A stretch of 64,000 bases of DNA from Parelaphostrongylus tenuis (GCA_019055375.1 JAHQIW010000657.1:62001-126000); one strand, 5' to 3'; positions 46,601-53,704 are shown, numbered from the stretch's first letter. A program made the numbers and translations. Notes: a model not told the origin generated them from the sequence alone.

Positions 46601-49600
46601 TGTTCTTCGCTCTGTAATTCGATCTTATTCATATGCTTTTAAGCAATTCTATCAATTTTCTAGATCGTACATTTCCGTTCATGTACATTTACAAATTTTC
46701 AGAACATTTCCTAGTTTTATTTGCAATGATAGTAGTCCAGTTCAGTTAATTTACCACAATATTCTTTGGTAGCTTTTTTACAACAAGTACTGAACATACT
46801 TCGACATTTTGTATATTCATTTTATATACTTCCGTATTTGAGACCCTGAGATTAGAAAGTGAAGCAAGAGAGGCCGTGAGGTAAATTAGCTAAAAGCAAT
46901 ATGTACTGAGAACAACAAATACGGACAACTACTGATTGACCCAAATTCTTTCGAAACATTCTTGCCATCTATATGTTTTCTTATTTGATCCTTAAGATGA
47001 AAGCGATAGGATGCTGAAAGTAGTTTGCGTTTTCAGATCGCGGCAAACAACATCGATCTTCATATCCATCTCAAATGCACTACCAATCACAGGTGCGCAT
47101 TGACACAGAATGCTGTTGCGATTGCATTAACGACAATTGTTGTCGGCTCAAACGGTAAGCGAAGACGGTAAACTAGAACCATGTTTGGATATACCTTATG
47201 CCTTAAAAGACAGTTATTTTGAGTACAACCTATCACTTAAATAAGAAAAGGTAGATTTTTTGCAAGACAAATACATAGTTGTTATGATACAATCTATTTC
47301 ATTTCAATCGGCAAGCTGACGTTTCGGCGCTTTCGCCTTCTTGAAAGTTTGGGAAGATCAGATTGTTTCCAACCTAATTAGTCAAACACTTCCATTACTT
47401 CAGTAAAGCAATCATGAAGCTTAGATTTCAATCGCATCAAGCGCTAAATTACTTTTCAGCATGACGTTTTTTTAAGACACGCATCATGTACCTCTGAAGC
47501 GCTCCAGCGAATGCGCAACCTCTTGATATGACCTTCTGATGTACAAGCATAAGAGTGCATGTTATGCTCTAACAGTGAGAGACGAGTGATTCTATGAATA
47601 CGGGTACACTGTTCTAATCTCTTTTAATCGTACGGGTAGTCGACAACTAAAACTTGGGTAATTTGACCTTCAGGCTAGTAGTTATAAAATAAATAACGCC
47701 AGGATATCAACAAATATTACAACAACATTGCAATGCACGATTATAACTTCATACCTTTATACCAGCCTTGTACTGATTGCAGAACTGAAGTCGATTATGT
47801 CATATGAGCGGTTAGCTCGATGCTGGTTTACTACGTAAACGAAAAAGTCTCAGAGAGTACTGAGTTATGAACCTGGCTCTTTAGGTAACCTATGAACATT
47901 AGAAGGACATGCGTAACGAATAAACTTAACTTTACGGAGCGAATGACGAAATAGAAGGTATTTGAGTGTTGAAACAGTACTTGATAATACAAAACACTTT
48001 AATTAGATTCTGAAGTACCTTCAAGAAGGCAAGATATGTCTTCAAATAAACAGTGCCTAGAAATCCAAACAATCACATACTGGTATAGAGACAGGATGAA
48101 ATCGGTGTTAATTCCGATGAATGCACAGCCACCGAATGTTTGGCCGATCGTTTGCACCTGCCTCGAAGTGTGCTGGACTATTTAACACATCATACCATAC
48201 AGATCGACCTCACGAAGCAGTAGATATTTGATAAAATACTCCTTAATACATTCAAATTACAGCACAATATGGTCAAATAGGGACTGCTTGGTAGGAAAGT
48301 AAAGTCTCTATATGAAAACCGTGCGGCGACAAATACAGCGTCGAAATGGGTACGACACTCGTTCTTCTGTGTAAAAAGAACGTCTATTCAGTAAGACTGA
48401 AGCTAAACGAAGCACTAACAAGGTTTGTATAGGACATAGACTTATAACGAGGACCGATTTTGAAGTAGAAGTTACCGTCCTCGCACGTGAACACAATACC
48501 TCAGCGCGTAAGATTTGAAAACATTGTTGATGACTCTATCATTCCGAACATGAGCCGTAGGGTGGAATGAATTGCTATCACACGCGGTATGGCATAGTAA
48601 AAAAGATTGCTACTTCAATAAGGAAGGTGCATCCGCAGTCCAAGTTATCTATGCGCAATTAGTTTACACTGGAGTACTCTGTGAACGATTCTTAAGAAAC
48701 AGTGTATGGTTTGAAAGTTGTTACGCTTATGCGATTGAAATATAGATTCGATGATATTTTCTACTTGAAGAATGAAGTTTATTGAGCAGACTGGATATGG
48801 GTAACCTGATCTTTTCAGGCCCTAAAGAGGGCGACACTGCCGAAACGTCTGCTGATCAAAAAATTGTATCAAAACAATGTCGTGCTTGGTTTACGAAAAA
48901 AATCTGTGATTTACTGATGAATAACGAGGTAAAAAGAGAGTTGATGTTGAGAATTACTGCAAAGGAGGTAGATCTAGCCAACTTGGAGATTGAAATTTGT
49001 TTTCCTTTATTACTGTTCAAAACTTCCTATTGCTTGCCAAGTCATGTATTTATCAAGAGCTTCTTAAACGCGTTTCATGATCGTCTAAAGGAGATGAATC
49101 TTTGATTATGAAGAAAAATGAAAGAACTATGAATCTCCAATAAAGACGTTTGCATAAGTTTGCTCTTGAGGATTTCAATTCCTTCAGTAATAGATGAAAG
49201 CTAGAAACCACTTTGCTGAGCTGCTATCACACAGCAGTTCTTTCATGATATGTAATACTCAAGGAAAGGAATTGATCGTTGGACTTAAGGATTGTCGACT
49301 ACGACACACTTAATGCAGAATGGTCATAAATGCTCATAACAGCAAATCCGTTCAGAAACAAAATAATGATGGACATTGAAATGAATCCATTTTTCTATCT
49401 TAAGAGCAGTTGCATTTTTTATCTTGAAAGCATTTCAATTTAGTCCATTGTTTTGTGGCCTTATATAAATCATTGTGTGACTTCTATCATTTACCTCATT
49501 AATATAAAATAGAGTAGTGTGAAAGCTTTGCTTCAATCTTTTCTACTCCACAATTGTATAATACCGAAATTCTGCTCTGTACAATCCACCTCAATTGCGA

Positions 49601-52600
49601 TTAGGATCATCGATGACGTCCGTGATGAAATCACAAATTACATTGATTCCCCCTGTACTCACATCACGTGCCTTCTAAACAGATACGATTCCAACCACGT
49701 TAAATACTTGGGCACGATTATATTTCCGATATGCTTGTCGGTTATGTTCTACTAGTGTCATGAAGGATATATTATGTTGTCATGAATATGCATTTTATGT
49801 GAAGCTCGATCCCAAAGGAGATGGTAGGTCACATCAAGAGTCAGATGATGTAAAAAAAAGGAAGTATACTATTAGAACGATTTCGTCCGCGTCTGTGTTC
49901 TTCAAAGAGACCACTCAGTAATTGACCGGTGCTAAGCATAACGCTTACCTTTTTGTTTTGTAGTTTACCATTAACCTATTGACTTAGTCAATTTACCTTT
50001 CAACCACTTCGAGATTTTACGAATTATTCATCGAGGCACTTGAATGGTGTCCTTCGAAATATGACTTGCACGGATACAGTTCAAAGCATATAATATGCAA
50101 AACTATCATGGAACTGTTGATTTCACCAAATTAAGAATTTGGAACTCAAGTTTGCTTGCGGCAAAAGAGGAAATTATTCGGTATTCGATACTTATCACTG
50201 TATCCCTTGCCCAGTAGCGCAGTATTTGCGATGTGTTATTTTTTATTTGACTAAAATCTCCGATAGTTCAAATAATTCCAAAATCAAAGGATACAAACAT
50301 ACTTCTCAGGAACGGCTCGTCGATTCGAAAGCATCATCGCCAATCGCCAACTCCATATAATAATCCAACTGAACTGAATGTTTCGAATCTTCCGACATCT
50401 TCATACCAGGAACCACTTAATACTGCTGGTAATGGGTCTGAGATGCAGTCAAATATAGCTGAAAATCGTCTTACAGATTTAGTTGAGACTTCTACGTCTA
50501 ATGTCATTAGGTAAGGATTAAACTTTCTTCCTAATAATATCAAAGATTGCGCTACATCCGCAGTACCGGTAGCCAGATTAAGTGAATATCAGTTTTATCA
50601 CACAAGAAAAATGTTGATAGGACCATGCACCCTCTTGAGGAGAATATTTTTTCAATATATGGAAAACATATCGATTTCAAGTTATTTTTTTTTACCGAGG
50701 CACACTCATTTTTTGCAGCAAAGTTGTCAGTGATATAATTTTTTTTCATTTCTAGTATTAATCTTACATACATTTTTTCTGACGTCACTCACACCATCAA
50801 TCCACTATAGTCCACGAAAGATTAAAAAATTACGCTGTGACCTCAGAAAAATATCCGGACAGTCCTTGAATATCGTTGCGGTCTCGTCGCTTGACCCAAA
50901 CAATCCGACATCTAATCCACGAACCCAGTCAGACGCATCATCTGAAAACAGTGCTGATGATGAAAAAGACGAGGAAAATGGGTGAGCAGCAATTCCCTAT
51001 AACATCGCTGTAGCTACCTTATTGATGTAAATCCAGATCCTATGATTTCAGGAACACTCTTGAATCGTCGTTGGATTCGCAGAAAGCTTCCAGCGCAATG
51101 ACGAAAACGAGTAGTGAGGATGACAGCGCTGAAAACGGTATGGCCTTTAGCCGTTAATACTGAAAAAATTTATGACGAAACAGGAGACAAGCAGGTAACT
51201 ATTTGCTATCGCATTTCAATACACATTTCCTCCCCTGAGTTTCCTATAGCAGTTCTCATTCAGAGCATAAATACCTGACAAAGAAAATATCAAAGGCGTA
51301 GTTAGATCTTGGAGTTAGTTGTTCTCTTAGTACATTAAGATTGATGTTAATGCTAACTTTTGATGCGAAAAGTTTTAAAGAGATTAAACAGTCGTTTAAT
51401 CGTTTGAAAGGAACTAGTATTATCTCATTTGTAATGCTTTAATTGTTGAGAGAAATGTTTAGAAGACTTGAGCTAGTCATGTTAACGTCTTCGTCGACAA
51501 TGGCGTCGTCACTGGAACGATCACTCGAACAAGGTGCCATGCATTCCGATGGGCTCAGCGATAAGGAACGGCGAGTACGAGCCGTCAAAAACACTATAAG
51601 AGGACATCGACGAACCCAATCGGTGAGTGCAGTTGCATGTATTGACAGGGTAGCATTTTAGACTGCAAGACGAAACTTTTCACAAAAACTCACTGACCAA
51701 AATGCCATAGCTATCGGTGAATTGTAATCATCATATTTGTCTTCTTATATTCACCGCACCTCTGAGTATTTTGTAAATTATCCATTTTTTCGATGACTTG
51801 AGTCCTCGAGATCTAGAAACTGTGGCAATTTCATTGAAAATATTCGATTGATGTACTTTCCTTGTTAATCAGGCGTGCAGCAGGGTTAACAAAAATTCTA
51901 TTCGATTATCGTTTTGACGCGTTTCATCCTCTTTAGTGCCCATGATTGGAGTTTAAAATACAAGGAGACTAATAAGAACAATAGCGAGGAAGAAACTACG
52001 GGACAAATTGATCAACGCCGAGAGCTTTATCCTTTAGCTTTTTATAAGGGATAAATCTTGACGTTGGTCAATCCTTGAAGAATGTGCCATGCATTCATTT
52101 CAATTTTCAACTTCGTTTCATGTGATTGACTGCTGAGGCGCCGTGCCCGAGTGGTTGTGATGCCCGTCCAACCGCGCGTAAAGCTGAGCTCCACCCCGAA
52201 CTTTTTCCGGCATTCAACAGCAACGCTCTGTGGGACGCCACAGCCAGGTTATCTTTGAGAATGCAAGGAGAATCGCTCAACCAGTATTCTACAAGTTCAA
52301 GAACAAGCCGAAAATGAATAGGATACTAGATTTGCTGGGATCTGCACAATGAAAGACACTGTGAAGCGGGATCGACAAAGTTTTGAAGTGTCAATTGTGA
52401 TTGAATGCTTATTTTGCCTCAACAGCTTTCGGTGGCCTATTGATCTACAAGTCAGAACTGTTTTTCTCTCAAACAAGTTGGTACCAATTCACGGACCTCG
52501 AATGAATAAAAGGTTTGGTGAGCGTAGAACGCGCGATCGAACAATCGACCACGTGTGCCATGCAGAACACCTTTAACGACTTCGCCCACTCGTATACGCA

Positions 52601-53699
52601 CTGTATGGGAGTCACTCTGGAGCATCGATGTGCAAAACTACCCACGATTGAGATGATAAAATTAGATAGCTTTACAAAAAATCGTGCGAACCATAGGTGG
52701 AGCGCACTTTCCAGGTCGTTTATTTTTGTGCACAGAGATTTTGTACGGTGCATGGAATCGAAAAAACGACAATAGTTACATAGCAGGTCATTTCCAACAA
52801 CGGAGCTACAGTCACTCTATATGTTCAAGTGATTAGTAATTTTCATAAGTTTTCACAAAAACTTGATTAGAATTGGAATTTGTAATAAATGGAGCTGATA
52901 AATCAAGTTTTTAACGAGCTTCCGCAACCGCAAATGTAAATGGTGCATTCGGAGCGACCATCGCTTCACTTATTAACGAGTTATGAGCAAAATTCTCTGT
53001 TAACATTAGAATGCTAAAATATTTTTGACCATATATGAATCATATATGAGTCACATACATTCATCGTCCGCAATCGTTCAAAAACATTTATCGACGCTGC
53101 ACTTTTATACCCGTTGATGTAGAGTATTGTGCAAAACTTTCGCGTCAGCCGGGACTCGAACCCACATCTCACTCTATGTGGGAGCCGCGTGACCTAACCC
53201 GTTACACTACTGACGTCCATTTTGACATCACTCTTTCTACGCTCTATCGCATCTGACGCAAAACGTTTTGCACATATTCACATCAATAGGATTCCAAAGT
53301 TCATACCACCGCTAGAAGCGATCAAACAGAAAGAATTTTATATAATCATCAAAACTCCACTCTTATGCTCAAAATTTCTAGTTTCTAGCATTTTTCGCGG
53401 TGTTATTATATTTCATATACACTCAAAACAATTCTGAGTAGTGAGCACTCCACACTTAATTAATACTTCTCTAGCAGTATTCCTCCTCGTTTTAGGAAAA
53501 TCTCAGTAACACCTTTCGTACTGCGCATTCTCACTTTGCCTAAGAAAAATACTTTCTCTAGAAGATTTCGTTTGGATTTACTCCTTTCATTCTCTTATTT
53601 CTTAACGAAATACCCTCATTTCAGAATCCACAAGCGGCTATGTCAATTGTGGATGAGACGAGCTACGAAAGCGATTCAGAAGACGCGGTTCGCATCTAG
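26334..53699 (+). CDS. dlk-1: DLK-1-type MAP kinase kinase kinase (MAP3K12/13)
   Basis: Mixed-lineage kinase orthologous to C. elegans DLK-1, which acts above a p38-type MAP kinase in axon regeneration and synapse formation. Exons: 26334-26385, 32787-32861, 33409-33483, 33569-33641, 33694-33786, 35825-35931, 35984-36078, 36355-36451, 37315-37465, 37514-37629, 40115-40267, 41920-42025, 43099-43241 (or from 43076), 43396-43520, 43621-43734, 43876-44003, 44707-44860, 45096-45172, then 45264-45364 (short form) or 47037-47154, 50310-50510, 50811-50981, 51052-51137, about 51460-51622, 53625-53699. The kinase has [28 protein letters not shown] and WMAPE. The exon 1 start is inferred; an ATG further upstream is possible. 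Most junction phases agree; two are off by one base (see findings). The region between zipper and C terminus is Ser-rich and low in homology, so frames at 44.7-45.2 kb are the least certain. Confidence 0.9.
27215..27305 (-). repeat. SINE head fragment in inverse orientation
   Basis: On the minus strand, GCATATGCAGCAGAGGTGCC then GTGGTCGTTGGTTCAATTCT resembles the head and B-box region of the tRNA-derived SINE. The body is missing. Confidence 0.4.
27401..27432. repeat. (AT)n microsatellite
   Basis: Uninterrupted AT dinucleotides in the first dlk-1 intron. Confidence 0.9.
27476..27690 (-). repeat. Second SINE-like family, copy at 27.5 kb
   Basis: Best-preserved copy. On the minus strand it begins GTGGCCCAGTGGTTGTGATG (perfect A-box spacing), then GTGGAGCTAAGCTCCAC, CCGGCAGTCAAC, and ends GCTAGAAGTACTGGGATCCG. 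It is flanked by (AT)n tracts on both sides. Confidence 0.75.
27689..27723. repeat. (AT)n microsatellite
   Basis: AT dinucleotides directly abutting the head of the SINE-like copy. Confidence 0.9.
27775..28270 (+). mobile_element. Mariner transposase fossil
   Basis: One frame reads [18 protein letters not shown], a stop, then [20 protein letters not shown] and [28 protein letters not shown] and HSDYGLF correspond to the second and third catalytic Asp motifs of mariner (YxDNARPH, PSDYHLF); the Asp spacing is one residue longer than DD34D. An in-frame stop and loss of the N-terminal half show it is dead. It lies in the first dlk-1 intron. Confidence 0.85.
28561..28620. repeat. (CT)n microsatellite
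   Basis: CT dinucleotides with a few interruptions (TTTCTCCC). Confidence 0.9.
28838..29120 (+). repeat. ACATGTCATGTGG-headed element, copy at 28.8 kb
   Basis: GAGCCAACATGTCACGTGGT, GGGCTCTTGTACAGCCCGAT, ACACGTGTTTCAACCTTACA, CAGTTCTCTCGAGAAC, and an end at TATACCTTTATCTCGAGTG. Collinear with the 19.4-kb copy. Confidence 0.8.
29150..29240 (+). repeat. Truncated copy of the same element
   Basis: GAGCCAACATGTCATATGGT through ACACGTGTTTCGACCTTACA, then unrelated sequence. Tandem to the full copy 40 bp upstream. Confidence 0.75.
29280..29660 (+). mobile_element. LINE (RTE-like) 3' ORF fossil
   Basis: Reads [19 protein letters not shown], then after a frameshift [33 protein letters not shown], a stop, and later [15 protein letters not shown]. 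The RWAGHVMR / DNRW / GRxPTRW / WxxxAR order is the C-terminal tail of nematode RTE-like LINE polyproteins. Frameshift and stop mark it as inactive. Confidence 0.7.
29700..31880. other. dlk-1 intron, no firm exon
   Basis: AT-rich intron sequence. At 30355 GGCCTTGTGGTCAAGAATGG resembles a tRNA A box, and at 31378-31440 another tRNA-like stretch occurs, but neither has a matching body. The 94-codon ORF at 30328 overlies the first and is not supported. Confidence 0.4.
31889..32165 (-). CDS. Antisense exon coding a transmembrane segment
   Basis: A minus-strand frame, open from about 32165 down to TGA at 31889, carries a clear membrane span ([20 protein letters not shown]) followed by a basic stop-transfer run ([10 protein letters not shown]). 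A CCAG|gtaacc donor at 31926 would end the exon at 31927. An ATG at 32110 could be a start, or a CTAG acceptor at about 32166 could begin the exon. It is nested in a dlk-1 intron on the opposite strand. The protein family is not recognised; a single-pass membrane protein is the safest reading. Confidence 0.4.
32215..32518 (-). repeat. tRNA-derived SINE, copy at 32.2 kb (inverted)
   Basis: Read on the minus strand: GTGGCCCAGTGATTAGAGGT head, AATGGTTAGATATCGCGCCC at the B-box position, CATCCATCCCTCCGGGTCGG, and a tail with GACCAACGCCGAGAGC and TTTATC. It is one of the best-preserved copies. Confidence 0.8.
33409..33786 (+). CDS. dlk-1: dlk-1 exons leading into the kinase glycine loop
   Basis: Three exons (33409-33483, 33569-33641, 33694-33786) joined in consistent phases G|GG and CT|A. 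They encode a [14 protein letters not shown] block, matching the GVFGCLRPVW-type block of vertebrate DLK/LZK, then [24 protein letters not shown], the first strand and glycine loop. The exon ends VFR with AG|gtgagt, phase 2. Confidence 0.9.
33790..35810. other. dlk-1: dlk-1 intron, nothing further seen
   Basis: A 2-kb intron between the glycine-loop exon and the VAVKK exon. No repeat or exon was recognised; ORFs on the minus strand are short and unsupported. Confidence 0.45.
35825..37629 (+). CDS. dlk-1: dlk-1 catalytic-core exons
   Basis: Exons 35825-35931 ([11 protein letters not shown] with the ATP-binding Lys), 35984-36078 ([16 protein letters not shown] hinge), 36355-36451 (catalytic [10 protein letters not shown]), 37315-37465 (DFGTS, activation segment [16 protein letters not shown]) and 37514-37629 ([19 protein letters not shown]). 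Junction phases agree at all four internal junctions: AT|T, G|GA, AA|T, then phase 0. The spacing and all catalytic residues indicate an active Ser/Thr kinase. Confidence 0.92.
36615..36845. repeat. Foldback copy of the ACATGTCATGTGG element
   Basis: The left end GCCAACATGTCATGTGGTCT with GGGCTCTTGTACAGCCCGAT is mirrored by CGTGTATCGGGCTGTACAAG and CCACGACATGTTGGCTC at the right end. The inner AAGACGAAG/CTTCGTCTTT also pairs. It is a near-complete palindrome of about 225 bp in a dlk-1 kinase intron. Confidence 0.75.
37060..37235 (+). repeat. ACACGTGTTTCG-core repeat, copy at 37.1 kb
   Basis: TCCGTGCAACTGACGGAGCT, GGCCAAAACACGTTTTGCAG and TGTATAAGTGTCATGATAGA, with a hairpin of TCCTCTATGTAGGGG and TCCTCTACAGGAA just upstream. 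It ends 80 bp before a kinase exon. Confidence 0.65.
37630..38520. other. dlk-1: dlk-1 intron, no plus-strand exon seen
   Basis: Start of a 2.5-kb intron. The remainder (38.5-39.8 kb) holds the antisense gene described separately. Confidence 0.5.
38525..39810 (-). CDS. Antisense multi-exon gene nested in a dlk-1 intron
   Basis: Three minus-strand exons have good splice signals: 39810-39753 (TTTCCAG acceptor; [18 protein letters not shown]; phase 1), 39692-39605 (GATTCCAG acceptor; [18 protein letters not shown]|gtgaga donor, phase 2) and the terminal exon 38761-38525 (GTCATTTCAG acceptor, 78 codons to TAG). A 24-nt exon near 39521-39498 (CRC-F-KQHL-like) fits the phase after 39605. The last exon has a membrane span ([18 protein letters not shown]) and an acidic tail ending [12 protein letters not shown], so the C terminus is probably cytoplasmic after a single pass. 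The 5' end was not found. No family recognised. It lies wholly inside the dlk-1 intron 37630-40114, on the opposite strand. Confidence 0.6.
38850..38940 (+). pseudogene. Inverted partial duplicate of the nested gene's last exon
   Basis: About 75 bp here (plus strand) repeats the terminal exon of the minus-strand gene in opposite orientation. Read forward it gives [20 protein letters not shown], against [20 protein letters not shown] in the exon, then a stop. The arms, 38629-38703 and 38855-38930, form an inverted repeat. Confidence 0.65.
39025..39065. repeat. GACGTTTCGGCG-type motif copy
   Basis: GACGTTTTGGCGATTATACC then TTCTTCAAAG matches the shared end motif of copies at 0.95, 47.3, 48.8 and 54.3 kb. 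Confidence 0.45.
40115..40267 (+). CDS. dlk-1: dlk-1 exon, kinase C-lobe end
   Basis: Enters in phase AA|C after 37629, giving GVGSN then [31 protein letters not shown] and a Leu-rich helix ([13 protein letters not shown]). RNRPSF is the conserved subdomain XI motif. Donor CA|gtgagg, phase 2. Acceptor TTTTTGAAG is slightly weak. Confidence 0.9.
40270..41910. other. dlk-1: dlk-1 intron
   Basis: Holds a SINE-like copy (40.6-40.8 kb). The rest is AT-rich; antisense ORFs at 40.8-41.3 kb have no splice support. Confidence 0.45.
40615..40805 (-). repeat. Second SINE-like family, copy at 40.6 kb
   Basis: Tail CCAGTACTTCTAGCATTCAA, middle GTGGCGTTCCATAGGATGTT, then CTGCTGGAGAG. The tRNA-like head is truncated. 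Confidence 0.65.
41920..42025 (+). CDS. dlk-1: dlk-1 linker exon between kinase and zipper
   Basis: One frame reads [18 protein letters not shown], which lines up with the QETYFKSQAEWREEV-like linker of vertebrate DLK right after the preceding exon's ...EHGQ. That frame needs one extra base at the junction. The canonical phase (CA|G AAT) is also open here and could splice from CCAAC|gtacat to 43076. I favour the first frame on similarity. Confidence 0.6.
42385..42945. repeat. Large palindrome with tRNA-like arms
   Basis: The left half (42388-42640) and right half (42690-42943) are inverted: ACCCACTGATGTAGAGTGAT against ATCACTCTACATCAATGGGT at the edges, tRNA-like stretches inside (minus 42421-42492; plus 42834-42905, GTCAGTAGTATAACGGATAG with GTGCGGGTTTTAATCTTGCC), then CCGTCAACGGCTTGGCCTGG against GGCGAGGCCGTTGACGG, and AGAGTCACGCTGACAG against CTGTCAGCGTGACTCT. 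Same architecture as 6.3 kb, but a different tRNA-like head. Confidence 0.75.
43099..43241 (+). CDS. dlk-1: dlk-1 leucine-zipper exon
   Basis: Encodes [20 protein letters not shown] then [16 protein letters not shown] and MNELLLKEK, matching the [20 protein letters not shown] zipper segment of vertebrate DLK/LZK, which drives dimerisation. Donor AAG|gtaagg, phase 0. Two acceptors are possible (43075 TTTTCCAG or 43098 AATTCCAG), depending on the frame of the previous exon. Confidence 0.9.
43396..44003 (+). CDS. dlk-1: dlk-1 exons after the zipper, Ser-rich
   Basis: Exons 43396-43520 ([18 protein letters not shown]), 43621-43734 ([16 protein letters not shown]) and 43876-44003 ([19 protein letters not shown]). 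Phases GA|T, AG|C and T| are consistent. The region is rich in Ser and Arg, typical of the regulatory tail between zipper and C terminus in nematode DLK-1. Confidence 0.8.
44010..44700. other. dlk-1: dlk-1 intron with a polypyrimidine tract
   Basis: AT-rich, except for a C-rich tract at about 44355-44425 (runs of C with CCTCC units). The minus-strand ORF over it (Arg/Gly-rich) is low-complexity. Confidence 0.6.
44355..44430. repeat. Poly-C / CCT low-complexity tract
   Basis: More than a dozen consecutive C residues, then CCTCC and CTCCTCC units; strongly strand-asymmetric. Confidence 0.85.
44707..45172 (+). CDS. dlk-1: dlk-1 exons of uncertain frame
   Basis: A phase-consistent chain is 44707-44860 (T|CG entry, AG| exit), then 45096-45172 (G entry, A| exit), the latter reading [19 protein letters not shown] second reading uses an acceptor at 44783 ([17 protein letters not shown]) and then 45111, but its downstream phases do not reach the long-form exons. 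Both readings look protein-like, so the exact peptide here is unsettled. Confidence 0.5.
45264..45364 (+). CDS. dlk-1: Alternative terminal exon, candidate short DLK-1 isoform
   Basis: After a CTTTTAG acceptor it enters with AT (phase 1) and reads [15 protein letters not shown] then [16 protein letters not shown] to TGA at 45362-45364. The exon at 47037 also begins with AT in the same phase, so both can follow A|gtgagc at 45172. Ending here gives a kinase with zipper but without the C-terminal hexapeptide, the architecture of the inhibitory C. elegans DLK-1S. Confidence 0.5.
45620..45690 (+). repeat. ACACGTGTTTCG-core repeat, copy at 45.6 kb
   Basis: GACGAGTCTGCAAAGCCGAA then CTCGTGTATTGCACTG and TAAGTGCCATGA; short fragment of the family. 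Confidence 0.55.
45700..47030. other. dlk-1: dlk-1 intron, no exon seen
   Basis: AT-rich sequence with antisense ORFs at 46.06-46.54 kb that lack splice signals. The 129-codon plus ORF at 46383 is hydrophobic and Phe/Ser/Leu-rich and is not convincing. Confidence 0.4.
47037..47154 (+). CDS. dlk-1: dlk-1 long-form exon with a Cys cluster
   Basis: TTTTCAG acceptor, AT entry, CG|gtaagc exit. It reads [18 protein letters not shown] then [13 protein letters not shown]. The exit phase matches G|AAC at 50310 (LKR-NGSS). Six cysteines lie within eleven residues. An internal CAG|gtgcgc could drop the Cys part, but that exit is not in phase with 50310. Confidence 0.6.
47160..50300. other. dlk-1: 3.1-kb dlk-1 intron with repeat motifs
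   Basis: Contains GACGTTTCGGCGCTTTCGCC at 47.32 kb and an inverted copy near 48.83 kb (GCCGAAACGTCTGC). The 107-codon ORF at 48782-49105 starts across that motif; it is Lys/Leu-rich and may be an element fragment. No splice-bounded exon seen. Confidence 0.4.
50310..51137 (+). CDS. dlk-1: dlk-1 C-terminal regulatory exons
   Basis: Three exons, 50310-50510 ([16 protein letters not shown]), 50811-50981 ([17 protein letters not shown], then acidic [11 protein letters not shown]) and 51052-51137 ([26 protein letters not shown]), joined AG|T and [17 protein letters not shown] is a basic block; the rest is Ser/Asp/Glu-rich and probably disordered and phosphorylated. All three have clear TTTCAG-like or CTATAG acceptors and good donors. 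Confidence 0.82.
51460..51622 (+). CDS. dlk-1: dlk-1 exon with the SDGLSD activation hexapeptide
   Basis: Reads [16 protein letters not shown] then [16 protein letters not shown] and a basic end RGHRRTQS before TCG|gtgagt (phase 0). SDGLSD lies at 51545-51562. In C. elegans this hexapeptide in DLK-1L is known to be required for activation and for switching between hetero- and homomeric DLK-1 in response to calcium. The 5' edge of the exon is uncertain (51459 or 51469, or after a possible 11-nt exon at 51184-51194). Confidence 0.88.
52000..52125 (-). repeat. SINE tail parts, head-to-head
   Basis: TTGATCAACGCCGAGAGCTT and TATCC (plus orientation) are followed directly by GACGTTGGTCAATCCTTGAA and GCCATGCATTC in minus orientation. 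The minus part is the 3' tail of the tRNA-derived SINE. Confidence 0.6.
52126..52345 (+). repeat. Second SINE-like family, copy at 52.1 kb
   Basis: Begins GCGCCGTGCCCGAGTGGTTG (A-box-like), then GTAAAGCTGAGCTCC, GCATTCAACAGCAACGCTCT, GGGACGCCACAGCCAGGTTA, and ends at ACTAGATTTGCTGGGATCTG. It is the only copy in plus orientation. Confidence 0.7.
52465..52605 (-). repeat. tRNA-derived SINE head
   Basis: On the minus strand: GGTGTTCTGCATGGCACACG, GTCGATTGTTCGATCGCGCG and GTGAATTGGTACCAAC. Together with the tail at 52.05-52.12 kb it appears to be one SINE split by the copy at 52.13-52.35 kb. Confidence 0.6.
53110..53235 (-). repeat. Single tRNA-like arm
   Basis: Minus strand: GTCAGTAGTGTAACGGGTTA, GATGTGGGTTCGAGTCCCGG and CTGACGCG, with a 7-bp acceptor-like stem (CGTCAG/CTGACG). 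It matches one arm of the 42.4-kb palindrome. The middle has extra bases, so a functional tRNA is unlikely. Confidence 0.6.
53625..53699 (+). CDS. dlk-1: dlk-1 terminal exon
   Basis: CCTCATTTCAG acceptor, phase 0 after ...RRTQS. Reads [20 protein letters not shown] then AVRI and TAG at 53697-53699. The acidic Ser/Asp end fits the rest of the tail. Confidence 0.82.
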   Translation, partial: NPQAAMSIVDETSYESDSEDAVRI

Positions 53700-53704
53700 T
53701 CTCC

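Larger units (their letters stand above)
51670..53100. other. dlk-1: dlk-1 last intron, nested repeats
   Basis: Carries a SINE-like copy inside a tRNA-derived SINE, described separately. The remaining 52.6-53.1 kb is AT-rich with no exon. Confidence 0.5.

Noticed and set aside
3887..49105. Possible shared coding fragment between 3.9-4.1 kb and 48.9-49.0 kb (AEVDLFDL versus KEVDLANL)
   Set aside because: Only about ten residues resemble each other; no wider nucleotide similarity.
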